Shown here one piece after another: positions 32,360-44,018 of a DNA stretch of 64,000 nucleotides. Each line of letters begins with the position of its first letter. Positions within the stretch are counted from its first letter, which is position 1. The position numbers were made by a program, and so were the translations under genes. The DNA is taken from contig NC_087068.1 in assembly GCF_963678635.1 (NCBI RefSeq), positions 57,149,896 through 57,213,895 on the forward strand, written 5' to 3'. The DNA is from Symsagittifera roscoffensis. Lineage: Eukaryota > Xenacoelomorpha > Acoela > Convolutidae. Below the pieces are notes generated by a model, which did not search any database, was not told the origin of the DNA, and saw only the letters and a program-made list of their open reading frames with translations.

Positions 32360-33420
32360 AAGCTAAAACTACCTCATCAGGAAGAGTCTAAGGACTGGAT
32401 GGATAAGTCTAGAGATGAGCTGAAGAAAATGGAGCCAGGCACTTGTCATGATTTAGGCACAGGAGGAGGAGGGCATTTGTGTGACGAGTGATCTTGCGTA
32501 AGGATTCTCCCTTACAAAGAAAAGACTTGGCCTTATGATTTGGTGAATTCACAGAGGAAAAGGGTGACATACAAGTTTTAGCAGATTGCTGCGCGAGCAC
32601 AATTGTGAACTTAGCAACAGCGCTGGGATTCTTTTGAAGGATGTGTAGTCCAGAGTTGCTCGAGATGTTAGAATCGGAATAATATCTGGAGACAAGCCAG
32701 GTCATTGCACAGCTCAAAGTATTTGATATGCTGAAAAGAGCCCTCTCTGTCTGATCTGGGATGTGGAAGAGATTCGTTCAAATTTGCCAGTCATCAACAG
32801 AATGCTGCCATCTTGTTCGTGAGTTCAATGCTGGCGCTACGATGGACTGAAGAAAATGTCCTGAAGTATCGAGAATCGAAGGCACCCACAGTGGAGACTA
32901 TACATGCAATCGATAACAGAAGGAGGCTTGAGTTGTCTGAGACTGCCTGCGAGGCGTTCGCATACCGGTGGAACTGAAGCGCATCTAGAGCCGTATATGT
33001 TTTTTTTCGTGGTTCAGGGCACCATTGACATCCTGGTAGTATATCTTTGCGAAAAATCAAACGAGGAAACATCAGAAGCAATACCGTCAATTCATGGTGG
33101 AAATTGAACTAGAAGCTTTTAATCGGCCACTGCTCACTCATCACAATGGAATAACTACTGGATAGAAAAGAGCTGGCAAAGTGTCTAGAGACAACACAAA
33201 AGCGAGAGAGTCTATATTAGAAGAACATCTGGCGAAGAATATGAGCCTCTGTCTGCTTAATTCCTTTTGTGTGAACAGGTAGTAAGGTGAAGAAACTGCC
33301 CAACAATCTTAAGAGACTACAGGATCAAAAGAAGTGGATGCGTGCTAATGAGCAGTTAAAAGCCTGGTAAGAGACCGTGACTAGCTCCAATAGAAGAAAA
33401 CTTAAACCTTGTAACATTTT
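32360..33420 (+). mobile_element. Decayed third copy of the giant element's gag C-terminus
   Basis: DNA similarity to copy A 3,960-5,500 in the same order and strand, for example around 32,610 (the place of 4,190), 33,010 (5,150), 33,130 (5,270) and 33,245 (5,370). It has many stops in all frames. It is far more diverged than A from B, so it is an older relic. Its flanks 31,860-32,360 and 33,420-34,080 show nothing recognisable. Confidence 0.65.
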
Positions 33421-34080
33421 ATAGTTTAGAGTGAGCGAGGTGGTAAAACAAAAATCATATGACACAAAAAACTTCATTTCACGGTAAAAAACAGGCAATC
33501 GTATAACTCGCAGATTCAAACTGATACAAGTAGTCTTGTTTGATCTATAGTTGACTGGAAAGAAACTCAATTGAAGGAATTTTAAGGTTTGCCTTATTGG
33601 CAGACACTTTGAAAACTAATTTTTCAATACCAATTTTGTGGAGAGTTTAGGTCTAATCTAATGATTGGATTACTATTGAATATTGCTACTACTTTGATCG
33701 TATTTTGCTGAGCATTGTAAATTTTTTTTACACAGCTATCTTTTTGAGTTTCAGGTGTTAAAACTTTGCTTAATTTTTTGGGAATTATGGATTAAATCAT
33801 GCTCCACTTGCTCTGATGCTAGAGCGCCTTATTGTAATAATTTTTTTTAACAGTTAGTTTTGATAAAAACAGAAACAAATCTGAGGCGCTAATTAATCAG
33901 TACTTAAAAAATTTCTTGAATTAAGGCTTTTTTGAGGTCTACAAGAAAATCTGTGTAAGGTTTGGATGTTTCAAAGTACCACATAAGTTAAGAAACATAT
34001 ACAAAAAGAATCTAAATAAACTTGACTCATGATTCGTAATCAAATACCCTTCATTTACAAAAAAGAGCAAAAACTAAAGT
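33421..34080. other. Non-coding, nothing recognised
   Basis: AT-rich sequence with homopolymer runs; no open frame of note and no repeat match inside the window. Confidence 0.6.
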
Positions 34081-34690
34081 TTTGTGAGGGGCGAAACAAT
34101 TTATCCAAAAAACTAGTAATTGAAAGCCAACTGTCCATGTTTTTAATTATAATGCATACCTTGAGCCCAGTCTACTTAACTTTTACCCCTTTTAAGAAAA
34201 GCAAAACGTTAACTTGATTACATTACAATTTATAATTATAAGTACAAAGCTCTAAAGCTAAACTACTAATTTTTTATAGGGGTCAAGAAAACGGCAAAAC
34301 AGTTTATCCTAGAAAAAAAAACAAGTTATTAAAAGCCAAGTGTCCGCGTTTTTACCTATAAAGCATACCAAAAACCGGAAAATCTTAACAATTTTACTTC
34401 CTTCAAGAGAAGAGGATTGTCAAGTAGGTTAAGTTGAAATGAGAACTATAATTAGAAAGCTCTAGTGCTTATTTATTGAATTTCTAGTTATAGGGACAAG
34501 AAAGCGGCAAAACAGTTTATCCTTAAAAACGAATTATTGAAGCCAAGTGTCCGCGTTTTTACCATTAATGCATACCTTAAACCGGACCTACTTAACAATT
34601 TTACCCTTTCAAGAGACGGGGATTGTCAAGTAGGTTAAGTTGAAAATAATAACTATAAGTACAAAGCTCTAGTGCTAATTTAACGTAGTT
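34081..34690 (+). repeat. Minisatellite, three units of about 205 bp
   Basis: Units begin near 34,081, 34,284 and 34,493. Shared words include ACAGTTTATCC, AAGCCAAGTGTCCGCGTTTTT, GCATACCTT, CTACTTAACAATTTTACCC and GTCAAGTAGGTTAAGTTG. Units two and three are closer to each other than to the first. Confidence 0.85.
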
Positions 34691-34884
34691 ATTTATAGAG
34701 ATCGTGATTCTTTACTAGATAACTTAGGAAGTGATTGTTAAGTAAATCATTTATCATGAAAAAGTTGGCTTTTGTGGCGCTGATTTGGGAATTTATGGTG
34801 ACTCTGCTGAGCAACACAAAAAGTTATGGGAAGTTATTTTCGTTATGTACAAAAAGCAACTTTACGACAATGTATGTTACATTT

Positions 34885-35660
34885 TGACAAAATTAGGATA
34901 AATTGGGCAGATTCCGATCAGTCTAAAAAAACTTCCAAACTTGCTCTTAGTAATTTTCCGCTTCTGCGTTTATGAAATTTTAAGGTTCATTCAAAAATGG
35001 TTTGAAATGCAATATTTACAAAATTTTACAATTTTTTTAAAGAAAAAACAGCAGTTACAATTGTTACAGCAGTTGTTTTGGTTTTTTCAAACATTTTTCT
35101 TCTAAACCTTCTGAACTTCCTCTCCATTCAAGACAATACACAGCCTCGGTTATATAATTTTCTCGAGCGGGCATATAAAAAAATTTCTTAAACTTTTTGG
35201 ACATTTTGTTTCTTAGTCAACCAAATTGATACTCTGGGCTCTCCCAATTTCTTATAAAGACCTGTTTTTGACAAGATTTTTCAAAAAAACTTGAAAAACA
35301 AAATAGGCCAAAAAGGCGTTTTTATGCTCTTTTTGGAAAACTAGTTAAAAATTGGGTTTCCTCGGAGCGAATTTTCCCCTCAAAAATAATGTAATTTATG
35401 GCTGAAGGTCAGCCAATTATGGACATCACAAAAAAGTACAAATGCTGACCCTTTGGGTCAGCAGGCGGTCAAAGGCTTGAATGGGGGCGTCTATTTCCAC
35501 TATTTCCATCCTCTCTATTTCCACTACTGATGCTACACATGCTTTTGAGGAGTGACTCACGTAAGACTCCGTGAAGTGTATTAGATTTCAGCTAGAGGAT
35601 AACCTTTGGAAGCAACTGCGCATAAGATTTTTCTAGCTCAGCTTAGAACCCTGGATTAAT
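34885..35660 (+). repeat. Dispersed repeat, right member of a direct pair
   Basis: Partner of 31,225-31,860. The two flank about 3 kb that contains the gag relic and the minisatellite. Its right end merges into the inverted repeat at 35,610-35,995. Confidence 0.75.
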
Positions 35661-35995
35661 TACGTTTCCCCTTTTTCTTCCAAATTTAAAGAAGCTACAG
35701 AATAATTGCGTTCGATGGGTTTTTTCTCCAGACAAATATTATTTTGTCTTTTTTACTTGTAGTTTTAGACTAATTTTTAAAATTTTATAGTTTTAATTTT
35801 GAGCTCAGGAAGACGATACTTTTTGATATGATTTTAAAAATTAGTCTAAAATTACAAGTAAAAAAGACAAAACTTATCTGGAGAAAAAACCAATCGAGCG
35901 CAATTATTCTGTGACTTTTTTAAATTCGGAAGAAAGAGGGCAAACGTAATTAATCCAGGGTTTTAAGCTGAGCTAGAAAAATCTTCCTGGGCTCA
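35610..35995. repeat. Long inverted repeat (arms about 165-180 bp)
   Basis: 35,610-35,795 and 35,832-35,995 are reverse complements with few differences; about 37 bp lie between. Both arms contain TTAATCCAGGG, GATGGGTTTTTTCTCCAGA-like and TTACTTGTAGTTTTAGACTAA words. The left arm is the end of the dispersed repeat, so the right arm is an inverted copy of it. Confidence 0.88.
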
Positions 35996-36521
35996 AAGTT
36001 AAAACTATAAATCAGCTCTGATCAGTTTTTGTTAAATTTTGGGGGGTTCGAAAATTGGTAATTGCACCAATTTGGGATATTCAATGCGCTATATATTCCG
36101 TGCTATTAACACATAGGACGGGAAGATCCAGTCAGTATCAGAATCATTCCATTTTAAAATGAGCCACGCCATTTGGTCTATTTAAAACTTCGCTTTTTGC
36201 AAATAATATCTTTTTGTACTTTACAAAAAAAATCTCAACAAACCTTTTGTTTTTTTTCGAACTTATTAAGTTTTGTGAAGCGAATCTGAGTCAAGCAGTC
36301 TTAAAAGGCAGTCGAAATATTCAGGGCTTCGATTTGGTGCAAAAAGTTTTGTTCTATTTAACTTTAAGACGAATAGGTTGCTATAACAGTATCTTTATGT
36401 TAAATAGTCGTTTTGCGACATTTTTTAAAGCAGACTCACAATCATATACTGGAACAGTACTTGTTGCAGTTTTTTGTCTGGATTTAATAATGGATCAGTG
36501 CAATCGTGAATTTCTATTGTA

Positions 36522-37251
36522 CAGTGCTGATTTAAATTAACCGGACAAAACGCGTCAAACTTCAAATTTAAAACCCTTTTTTCTCAAATTGGGTTGAGTT
36601 TAGGTGAAAACTTATGAAGACAAAACTTGCTTAAAATTTTAGCAGAATTAATATGGTGTAATTTGTTTTGCAAAATTCGGGCCCATAATTTTACCCCAAA
36701 AATGGGTCATTTTCGTTTTTCTTAGTTAATCAAAAATTACGCCGAAAATACCCAGACGATCACCGACATAATTATATCAAAGTGAGCCCCTTACGTAGCC
36801 CAACAAATTTTAAGGAGGGTATATTCTCAAAAAAAATTGCAAATCGTTTATAAATTGTTTTCAAAGAAAAAGTTGCTAATTTATATAGTAAAAACGACCT
36901 TTTTTGTCTATCAAACAAAAATAAATTAACTTATACAATTTTTAGGAGATTATACCCTCTCAAAGTTTGTTGGGCTACCTAAGGAGCTCACTTTGATATA
37001 ATTATGTCTGTGATCGACTGGGTATTTTCGGCGTAATTTTTGATTAAATAAGAAAAGCCAAAATGACCCATTTTTGGGGTAAAATTATGGGCCCGAATTT
37101 CGCAAAACAAATTACACCATATTAATACTGCTAAAATTTTAAGCAAGTTTTGTCTTCATAAGTTTTCACCTAAACTCAACCCAATTTGAGAAAAACGGGT
37201 TTTAAATTTCAAGTTTAACGCATTTTGTCCGGTTAATTTAAATCAGCACTG
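36522..37251. mobile_element. Tc1/mariner-like foldback MITE, copy 1
   Basis: 730 bp from CAGTGCTGATTTAAATTAA to its reverse complement TTAATTTAAATCAGCACTG, flanked by TA on both sides. The arms are about 305 bp each (36,522-36,830 and 36,945-37,251). No transposase. A CAGTGCTG start with TA duplication is typical of Tc1/mariner ends; the very long inverted repeats make it a foldback-type non-autonomous element. A second copy is at 45,709-46,443. Confidence 0.85.
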
Positions 37252-37665
37252 TATTATCAGAAAAATCTTCAGGTTTAAAAAAAACATTCAGACTCTCTGC
37301 CAAGGATAAAAAATAGATTTAGTTTGATGTTCATCCAACTAATTCAACATGATCAAACATTATGGTACAATAATCCGGGTAACCAAACCTGATAATTCTA
37401 ACAAACCGAATAACTTTGGGGAAAACTCAAGACAAGGTTTTTTGTTATCAGTTCTCTTTTCGGGTTATATATTTTTGGTTCAATTCATATTGTAAGGTGC
37501 ACATTGTTAAATGATTTAAGAAAATAGCATTCATTGCATTATCAAAAAAATCTTGAGGTGGAAAAAACATTAAATCTATTTTTTAACCTTGACAGATAGC
37601 TTGAGTTTAGCCAACTAATTCAACATGATCAAATTTAGCTTAAAAATTCCTGATTCAGAAAGTTA

Positions 37666-37667
<2 letters not shown>

Positions 37668-37727
<60 letters not shown>
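37668..37727. repeat. TA microsatellite
   Basis: About 30 uninterrupted TA units. Confidence 0.95.
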
Positions 37728-37729
<2 letters not shown>

Positions 37730-37740
37730 CTAAAATCTTG

Positions 37741-38035
37741 CTGGATTGGCAGGTAGTGAAACGTCCTTCCTCAAGTATTTTGGGCGTAGAACGCAAAAAG
37801 AACTGATAAAAAACCTCAACAAGCTTTCTCGAGAAATTATCTCAATCACAAAGAATTATCCGCACGCTTGTCTTACCGGGTAGCAAGCATGTTTAACAAG
37901 CGTGCAGATAATTCTCTGTAATTGAGATAATTTCTCGAGAAAGCTTGTTGAGGTTTCTTGTCAATTCTTTTGTCGTTCTACGCCCAAAAAACTTGGCAAA
38001 GGATGTTTTGCTACCTGCCAATCTAACTGCGCAAC
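37741..38035. repeat. Inverted repeat with arms of about 135 bp
   Basis: 37,741-37,878 and 37,895-38,030 are reverse complements with some mismatches, containing CAACAAGCTTTCTCGAGAAA and a GGCAGGTAG-type outer word. The - strand of the right arm is open (37,893-38,105, 70 codons) but resembles nothing I recognise. It lies just 3' of the Rab-like gene. Confidence 0.85.
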
Positions 38036-38280
38036 ACGGGTGCATCAGGCTAAATTTAAGTGCAGAGTGGATTTCTAAAGTGCTTTGTACGGTGAAGTTG
38101 TACACGTAATAATTAATCTAGATTGCACAAAACTGCTTTTAATTTAGTTATGAATTTTAAAGGCCATCGTTATCTGCAGTAATTGAGCTAAAAATATATT
38201 TTTTTTACACAAAACAAACGGTTAAGGCTGGAAAAACAAGTTTGACTTTAAATTTGAATTTTTAATGAAGTTACTGAAAG

Positions 38281-39101
38281 CTAAATAATAGTACAAGTGG
38301 ATGATTGCTTATGATTCCCGATTTCGCCAATTGATCTTCGATTTCCGTGGTTTCGCTCATGTGTGTAATCTTTTTTCTCAAAATTCTCCGTTTGCATCAC
38401 CATTATACAGCAATCAACTAGCATGTTTTCCACACCCTTCGCCTGTTTTGCTGCTGACAGGGAACCACCCGATGGCACTGAAGCGCTCCGCGACACACTG
38501 GATCTCGCTTGATTTTCTGATATCGGTTTCGTTTAAGTCTGACTTTGTTCCGGCTATCACGAGAACTTTATCGGATAAGACTCCGCTGTATTCGTCTAAC
38601 ATGTTTGACAAAGATTCGAGCGAACTCCTACTTGTGTGATCAAAAACTGCGATCACACATCGCGCTGAAACCAAATGATCTTCGACAATAGTTTCGAAAC
38701 CTTTTCCGAAGTCCCACATTTGAAGTCGCAGATTTTTATGATTCAATCGAACATCTTTTTGATGAAAGTCGGCGCCGATTGTTTTCTGGTACAACTCCTG
38801 ATACGAATTGTAGACGAACCTCTGTACTATATTGGACTTTCCAGATCTCGGAGGTCCAATTAAACAGACGGAGAATGTCAGATCGATATCGTGTTTGTGA
38901 TTGACGGACACGGAGTCGAAGTGTTTGTCGGACACGAGTCTGTTCACAACAGGTGAGCCGGGGGTGGATCGGGAGGGCACGAGGGTGATCTGGGAGGTGG
39001 AGTCCAGGCGCATCCTGATTGCCCACTCGATGGATTGCGAGACAGCTGGGAATGTCAGGTGACAAATCTTGTGCAGCATTTTGTTCTTCAGGGCGAAAAG
39101 G
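38281..39101 (-). CDS. Rab-like small GTPase, last exon (with 1-nt frameshift)
   Basis: A good acceptor TATTTTAG precedes 39,101. After about 65 residues of linker comes a Ras-superfamily G domain: G1 GPPRSGKS, switch I TIGADF (Rab type), G3 WDFGKGFE in place of WDTAGQE, G4 GTKSDL and G5 SSKTG. Directly after SSKTGEG the frame breaks near 38,434-38,437 by one extra base. The next frame continues with VENMLVDCCIMVM, exactly the final Rab helix, and runs to a TAG at 38,281. The predicted C-terminus ends SSTCTII, a CaaX-like prenylation box. Rab identity is supported by TIGxDF and the helix; the subfamily is not resolved. An ATG at 39,139 could instead start a separate single-exon gene, since an upstream in-frame TGA exists. 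Confidence 0.82.
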
Positions 39102-39599
39102 CTAAAATAGTTGGGTTTTGATTTGTCTTTATTCAACATGGGTTTATTCGGGTTTATTCAACCTTTGGCCAAATCAAATCCGAACCAAAAGTAGCAGCGT
39201 GTAACACCAGCCATAAGCTAAGTCATTTGTATTGACGCATTCAATTGATTTTCACAGCAGTTTTTAGATAATGATTACGTAAACACTATAAATCTTTAGC
39301 TGGTTTAATATGGCAGCCTGCTTATCCTTCGGCTAGATTTATACAACCATAAAATCTATCAATGTATATAAATTGCAAACAAGGATAGCAGATTACTGAG
39401 CAAGTGGCACAGAATGTTCCGAGCATAGTCTTAATCTTACAGGTTTCAGATCTGTTGTAATTTTATCTAGTAAAATTTCGATTATGTAAATCTAATAATC
39501 AATTATAATGCATTTTGTTTTGCAAAAGTTCTATACTGTTTTATATCTTCATCATATAACCACTATCAGAACATTCTTAAACTATTTTTCTGCATCAAA

Positions 39600-40300
39600 T
39601 TGCATCCATACTATATACAGATTGTATATAGATTATTTAAAGATTATCTACAGATTATCAACTGATTATATACTGATTAAAAACAGATTATATACAGATT
39701 ATATACAGACTATATACAGACTTTATACTGATTTTCGCAACATTCTCGCCAATCAGACAATATGAGTAAATTGAAACAAAACTATAATGTAGGCTTTTCG
39801 ATGCTATTTTTGTACTGATGTTTGATCTGAAATAAAACTTTAAAATCATTTTTGTGGAAATAAGTTGCAGCCAAAACTAATTGCTCTATGTTAACTTCTC
39901 TAATTTTTATGGATGTTTTCTCTCAAAATTGCGCTGAAGAAGTTGATCTTTTAAATGACATTTGAGGAAGTTTTGCAAGAAATTACTCTTTTCCGCGGGA
40001 ACCCTTAAATTGCGAAATCTTAGAGGGATCTCTTGAAACTTGTAGTTTTCGGTAAACAATTTTCTTCTATTGAATTCAGCTCATTGTAACACCAAGAAAA
40101 ATCTTTCCTGACTACAAATTTTTGTTAAATTTGTGAAAAAAAAAGAATCATTAATTTAAATTTTGAATGGTCAAAAAATAAATGATCACAACCCCTATAA
40201 ATTTATACAGATTATCTACAGATTATCTATATATTATCTACAGATTATCTACTGTGTATTGTAAATTAGTAAATTTATGTATAAACTGACTACGTGCAGA
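39600..40300. repeat. GATTAT(C/A)TACA minisatellite in two clusters
   Basis: Units of 11-13 bp built on GATTATCTACA or GATTATATACA occur about ten times at 39,611-39,735 and about five times at 40,203-40,255. Confidence 0.85.
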
Positions 40301-41479
40301 TTATCTCAAGATTTTATAAAGATTTCATAGAAAATAACAATTGATTATTTTGGCACTAAAAACCGATTTTGTTTGGTGGAAAAAAAGATGCTATCTGTAA
40401 AGAATCGCTTATCGTTCGCAAAATGGTTGTAACTAAATCGAATCTATCCTTACGTAAATTTGCAGACTTTTCTGTATAAAATCGAGAATAAAGAACAAGA
40501 ACAGCCGATTACTGTGCAAGCAAACAAAAACAGCCGATTACTGTGCGAGTGGCACAGAATGTTCTGACCATAGTCTTAAAAAAATACAACAAAATTTTTT
40601 CAAACAAATGTCGTTTTTTTTTGGTGTGGTGTGATAAAAGAAGCTGAAAAAAAACTGGAGATTAGGTATATTCAACAGTCATACTAAAATAAGTCAATTG
40701 AACAACAATTTTTCAGAAATTTTACTTGAAAATGGAAACAATTTTTTTTTCAAGTTTTGCAGTATTTTTATTTTTTTAAAACTTTGGTTCCAAAAAAGCG
40801 CTTAAATACTCAAAGTAACGTTACTCAAGTAAACTATTTTTTTTTGTTAAAAATTAAGCTATTGTAAGCTTTTAAGCAGTTAAAATAAGACTGCTCGCTC
40901 GCTTTATTTGCTCGAAAAATCAAAAAATGCAACACAGGGAAAACTTTTTGAAATTTATCAATGTCGTTTCAATCACGACTGTAGGAGCTTTAAAATGACA
41001 TATCACTCAACCCAGTCCGATTATTGTTTGTGGTAACTGATTTTGCGGGAAAAAACAAAAAAAGGTAGGAACCATAAGATACTGCTGAAAATTTTGACAG
41101 ACTTTACAATTTTTCGTGACATACGGCTATTTGAAATCTAATAAATATTGGCTTATTTTAAACTTTGCGTTCATACTTCAACTAACTTTTTGGTGAAAAC
41201 TTTGGATAAAAATCAAGAAGCAGATTTGGAAAAACAATAATCATGGGAACTGTGGAACAGGGGCTAATTTTTTCGATGTTGTTTTCAGATGTCTTTCCGG
41301 GTTGACAAAAAATGCTTTTTAAACAATTTTCATATATGAAAAAAAAAGTTTATCCTACTCTTTCATAGAGCAAAAGAAAATCTATGAAAGTAGCAAAAGA
41401 AACAACTTTTCCATGAAATTTTATAACAAGCATTTTTTTCCATACACTGGAATTAAAATTTAAGCTTTTTAATCAGTTT

Positions 41480-42480
41480 TTTATCCCCAAAATTGTATAA
41501 AAATAGCATGATAAGATTTTTTCCATACTATGAAATTGTATGATAAGCTTTTTTTTCCATACTATGAAATTGTCTGACAAGCATTTTTTCCTTAAATGAA
41601 AACACAAAATTTTTTTTGAAGTTTTGGGGGTCATCCGAAACACTAACCAAAGATTTTTCGTCATAAGAAAGCCCAGAGTGTAACTGGCAGTTACCACGCA
41701 GATAAACTGGTGATTTTAGCCATGTAAGTTAATTTTAACATTTTCACTTGGAATTATATTCTATAAATGTAACTTTTTGTATATGGCTAGATGAGTTTTA
41801 GTTTGAATATTTTGGTGGTTGAGAAAAATAGGCCGTTTTTTTTTAGAAATTTAATTTTATTTTAGCAAATGGAACAAAAAAACACTTTTTGTGTTTTTTG
41901 GATTTATTGGCTGAAAAGTTTATCCTGGACTACGTTATAAGCAAACAGTCAAATTATGCAAGCAATTTTTTTTTCGTTAAGTTTAATTTGAGCACAAAAG
42001 CAAGTTTGCAACCAAAAAAAGGATTAAATTTTGTTTTACCGCAAATTTGTGTTTTTGTTTATGAAAAAATGCATATACAATTTTCATGTATGGAAATTAG
42101 ATGACAAGCATTTTTCCGACCGAAAATAAAATTATGTTTTTGATTGTCAAAATGACCTCTATCTTAGATAAAATAATTTAAATCTATTTAAAGTTACGCA
42201 GACACGTTTTTTGTTGATTTATGGAAATTTCATTTTTTCTATGACAAAATGATTATCTTATAATTTCATTCATGAAAATTGTATGAAAAGCATTGTTTTA
42301 TCGAAAACTTTAAATCATTTTTTATTGACCAGAAAGCTTCAAAAAAGCAAAAAACCTAAAATGTTCATTGAAATTTTTTTTAACAATTTTTAAGTTTTGT
42401 ATGAAATTTGTATGATAAGCATCATTTTCATAGACTTCATGTATGAAACTGTATGATAAGCATTTTTCTTCTATGGACTT
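41480..42480. repeat. Dispersed 35-45-bp repeat, ATGAAATTGTATGATAAGC type
   Basis: At least seven diverged copies of a unit close to TATGAAATTGTATGATAAGC followed by a T-rich run, at about 41,500, 41,530, 41,570, 42,090, 42,270, 42,400 and 42,440. Confidence 0.7.
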
Positions 42481-42842
42481 TAACCCGGGTTTTTTTGTGA
42501 GGATGAGGGCGCAAAGTTTACCACACCCAGCAGCGTACCGAGGAGGGGAAGGGGAAGCAGAGTTCTTTTCACTCATCTCTTGCTGACCAACCATGAAAAA
42601 AATTATTTTTTGAACATTAATTTTGAGTGAAAAACGAAAGTTTTTGGTTAAAATTTTTCAAAAAATGCTCAAATTTTTTTTTGAAACCTCGCCTTTGGCG
42701 CCGAAATCTTTGCCCAATATGAACATTCTGGGTGTTCAGAAGAGATCGGTAAAATTCCAAATGTTACGGGCACGTTTTGATGCTAATTAACTGCAATGAG
42801 ACTATATCTTAAGTTGGTTGGTAAATTAAACGTAATACTGAC

Positions 42843-43126
42843 CCGACGTCAAAATTTTCTTCAACTTTCGTTCCTTCTGGGCAAATTCCACACAGCAAAA
42901 TATGTTCACGTGGCAACTTCACCTTCTCAAAATTTGATCTCAACCTCTTCAAACTGTCTTCATTCGTTTTGGTCGCGTCGTACAATGCCATCACGAATAA
43001 ATTGTCTTGGTTGCTTTTCGAAAATATGCCGGCCGAAGTCGGATTTTCCGAGCTGACGAGTCGGATGTCGGAGACGACAAAGAATTGGCCGAGGATTTGT
43101 ACGTTGTTCACTTCTCGAATCAAATC
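42843..43126 (-). CDS. Internal exon: second half of a degenerate GTPase-like domain
   Basis: 284 bp, acceptor TTCTGTAG, donor GG|GTCAGT, phase 0 in and phase 2 out, which fits the Rab exon at 39,101. The encoded 94 residues contain NLFVMALYDATKTNEDSL and EHILLCGICPEG. In small GTPases the corresponding places are the strand before the D-x-T/S helix and the strand leading to NKxD; here NKxD is replaced. This suggests a GTPase fold that has lost nucleotide binding. That is inference from pattern. It could also be an unrelated alpha/beta domain. Confidence 0.6.
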
Positions 43127-43599
43127 CTACAGAACAGTGTTTAAGAGTTCATTTTGGTTCTTTTCAAACCCCTCCCCCCCCCCCCCCCCCACATTTGAAT
43201 TTCAGTTTTGAAAAACAAATTTTACGCAGTCATATTGTAATGAAATTTTGCATGGTGAACAAACCAATTTTTGTGAATACATACTTGCATCGTAAAATCA
43301 CGCTTCAGCCATAATAACACGTAAGACAACTGAAAAAAATTAAAACTTTGAAATGTGTGGAGGGGAGTTGAAAAGAGTTATCATTTTTAATAATTAAACT
43401 TTCAAGAAGCAGTTAGTAATAAAAAAAGATTTTATAAAAATTCCAGATAAACTATTTAAACCGCATAATTACAAGATTTCAAAAAATATATATCTATTTT
43501 CCATTTTTTTAGTCAACCAACCCGGAGGCATATCCCAAAGGTTCATTATTTAGACTGACAAGAGAGTATATAACAAGCACCTATTAAGCTATGACTTAC

Positions 43600-43740
43600 T
43601 TGCAAGAGCTCACCTTGCAAATTGGAGCGCACGCGCGATACGAACCAGTAATCATATGATTGCTGGGCATCATCGCTACCCGAGCGCCACAATTTAACAA
43701 AGCGAAATGCATAAAAATTTGGAGAAAGTTCACGTTGTTT
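43600..43740 (-). CDS. Possible exon continuation, behind an in-frame stop
   Basis: 47 codons in the same frame as the exon at 44,018-43,768, starting directly after a TAA at 43,743-43,741 and ending in a perfect donor CAA|GTAAGT at phase 0, which fits the next exon. The protein part (NFYAFRFVKLWRSGSDD and on) looks coding. There is no AG acceptor in the right phase between the stop and this part. Either the stop is a mutation or sequence error, or the exon is not used and splicing goes directly from 43,768 to 43,126, which is also in phase. Confidence 0.45.
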
Positions 43741-43767
43741 TTAACAAATATTATAAACTATCAGTAC

Positions 43768-44018
43768 TTGAGCAAAACTGACTAATCTGCGTTTCTTTTT
43801 GAGATCAAAGAATGGGAATGTCAGCAAACATGCCTGGAAATCTTGCTGATATGTTTCCGGACATCCGATGTTGACCAGGACCAGAGTCACTTCCGAGCGA
43901 GGAAGCGATATTATCTGGGGTTCTAGAAGAGGGGTGTCGATTTCACCGTAATTTCCTGGAGATTCCGTCATCCCATATATTTCTGCTTCCATTGTTGATG
44001 CAGGCGTTTCACTTTCCT
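43768..44018 (-). CDS. Internal exon: start of a degenerate GTPase-like domain
   Basis: Acceptor CTTTAG before 44,018, phase matching the previous exon (G + AG gives Glu). An acidic Ser/Glu/Pro-rich stretch leads into EVTLVLVNIGCPETYQQDF, which resembles the first strand and P-loop region of a small GTPase but lacks GxxxxGKS/T. A basic DLKKKRRL follows. The donor is weak (GTACTG). See the exon at 42,843 for the rest of the domain. Confidence 0.55.

Larger units (their letters stand above)
39102..42842 (-). other. Probable intron with minisatellites
   Basis: About 3.7 kb between two exons whose phases fit (two bases GG before, one base C after, giving Gly). Contains GATTATCTACA-type tandem repeats at about 39,600-39,740 and 40,200-40,300, a dispersed word pair at 39,388-39,438 and 40,502-40,570, and ATGAAATTGTATGATAAGC-type repeats from about 41,480 to 42,480. 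No coding sequence seen. Confidence 0.6.

Noticed and set aside
34081-34690. CRISPR-like array
   Set aside because: Only three long units with diverged repeats and no unique spacers; eukaryotic context.
36214-36540. 108-codon open frame upstream of and overlapping the MITE end
   Set aside because: Runs into the MITE terminal sequence and has no motif; T- and A-rich chance frame.
39508-39765. Open frame with repeated Tyr, Ile and Asp
   Set aside because: Simply the translation of the GATTATCTACA-type minisatellite.
43165-43190. A long C run as a regulatory or structural motif
   Set aside because: Homopolymer in an intron; most simply slippage or a base-calling issue.
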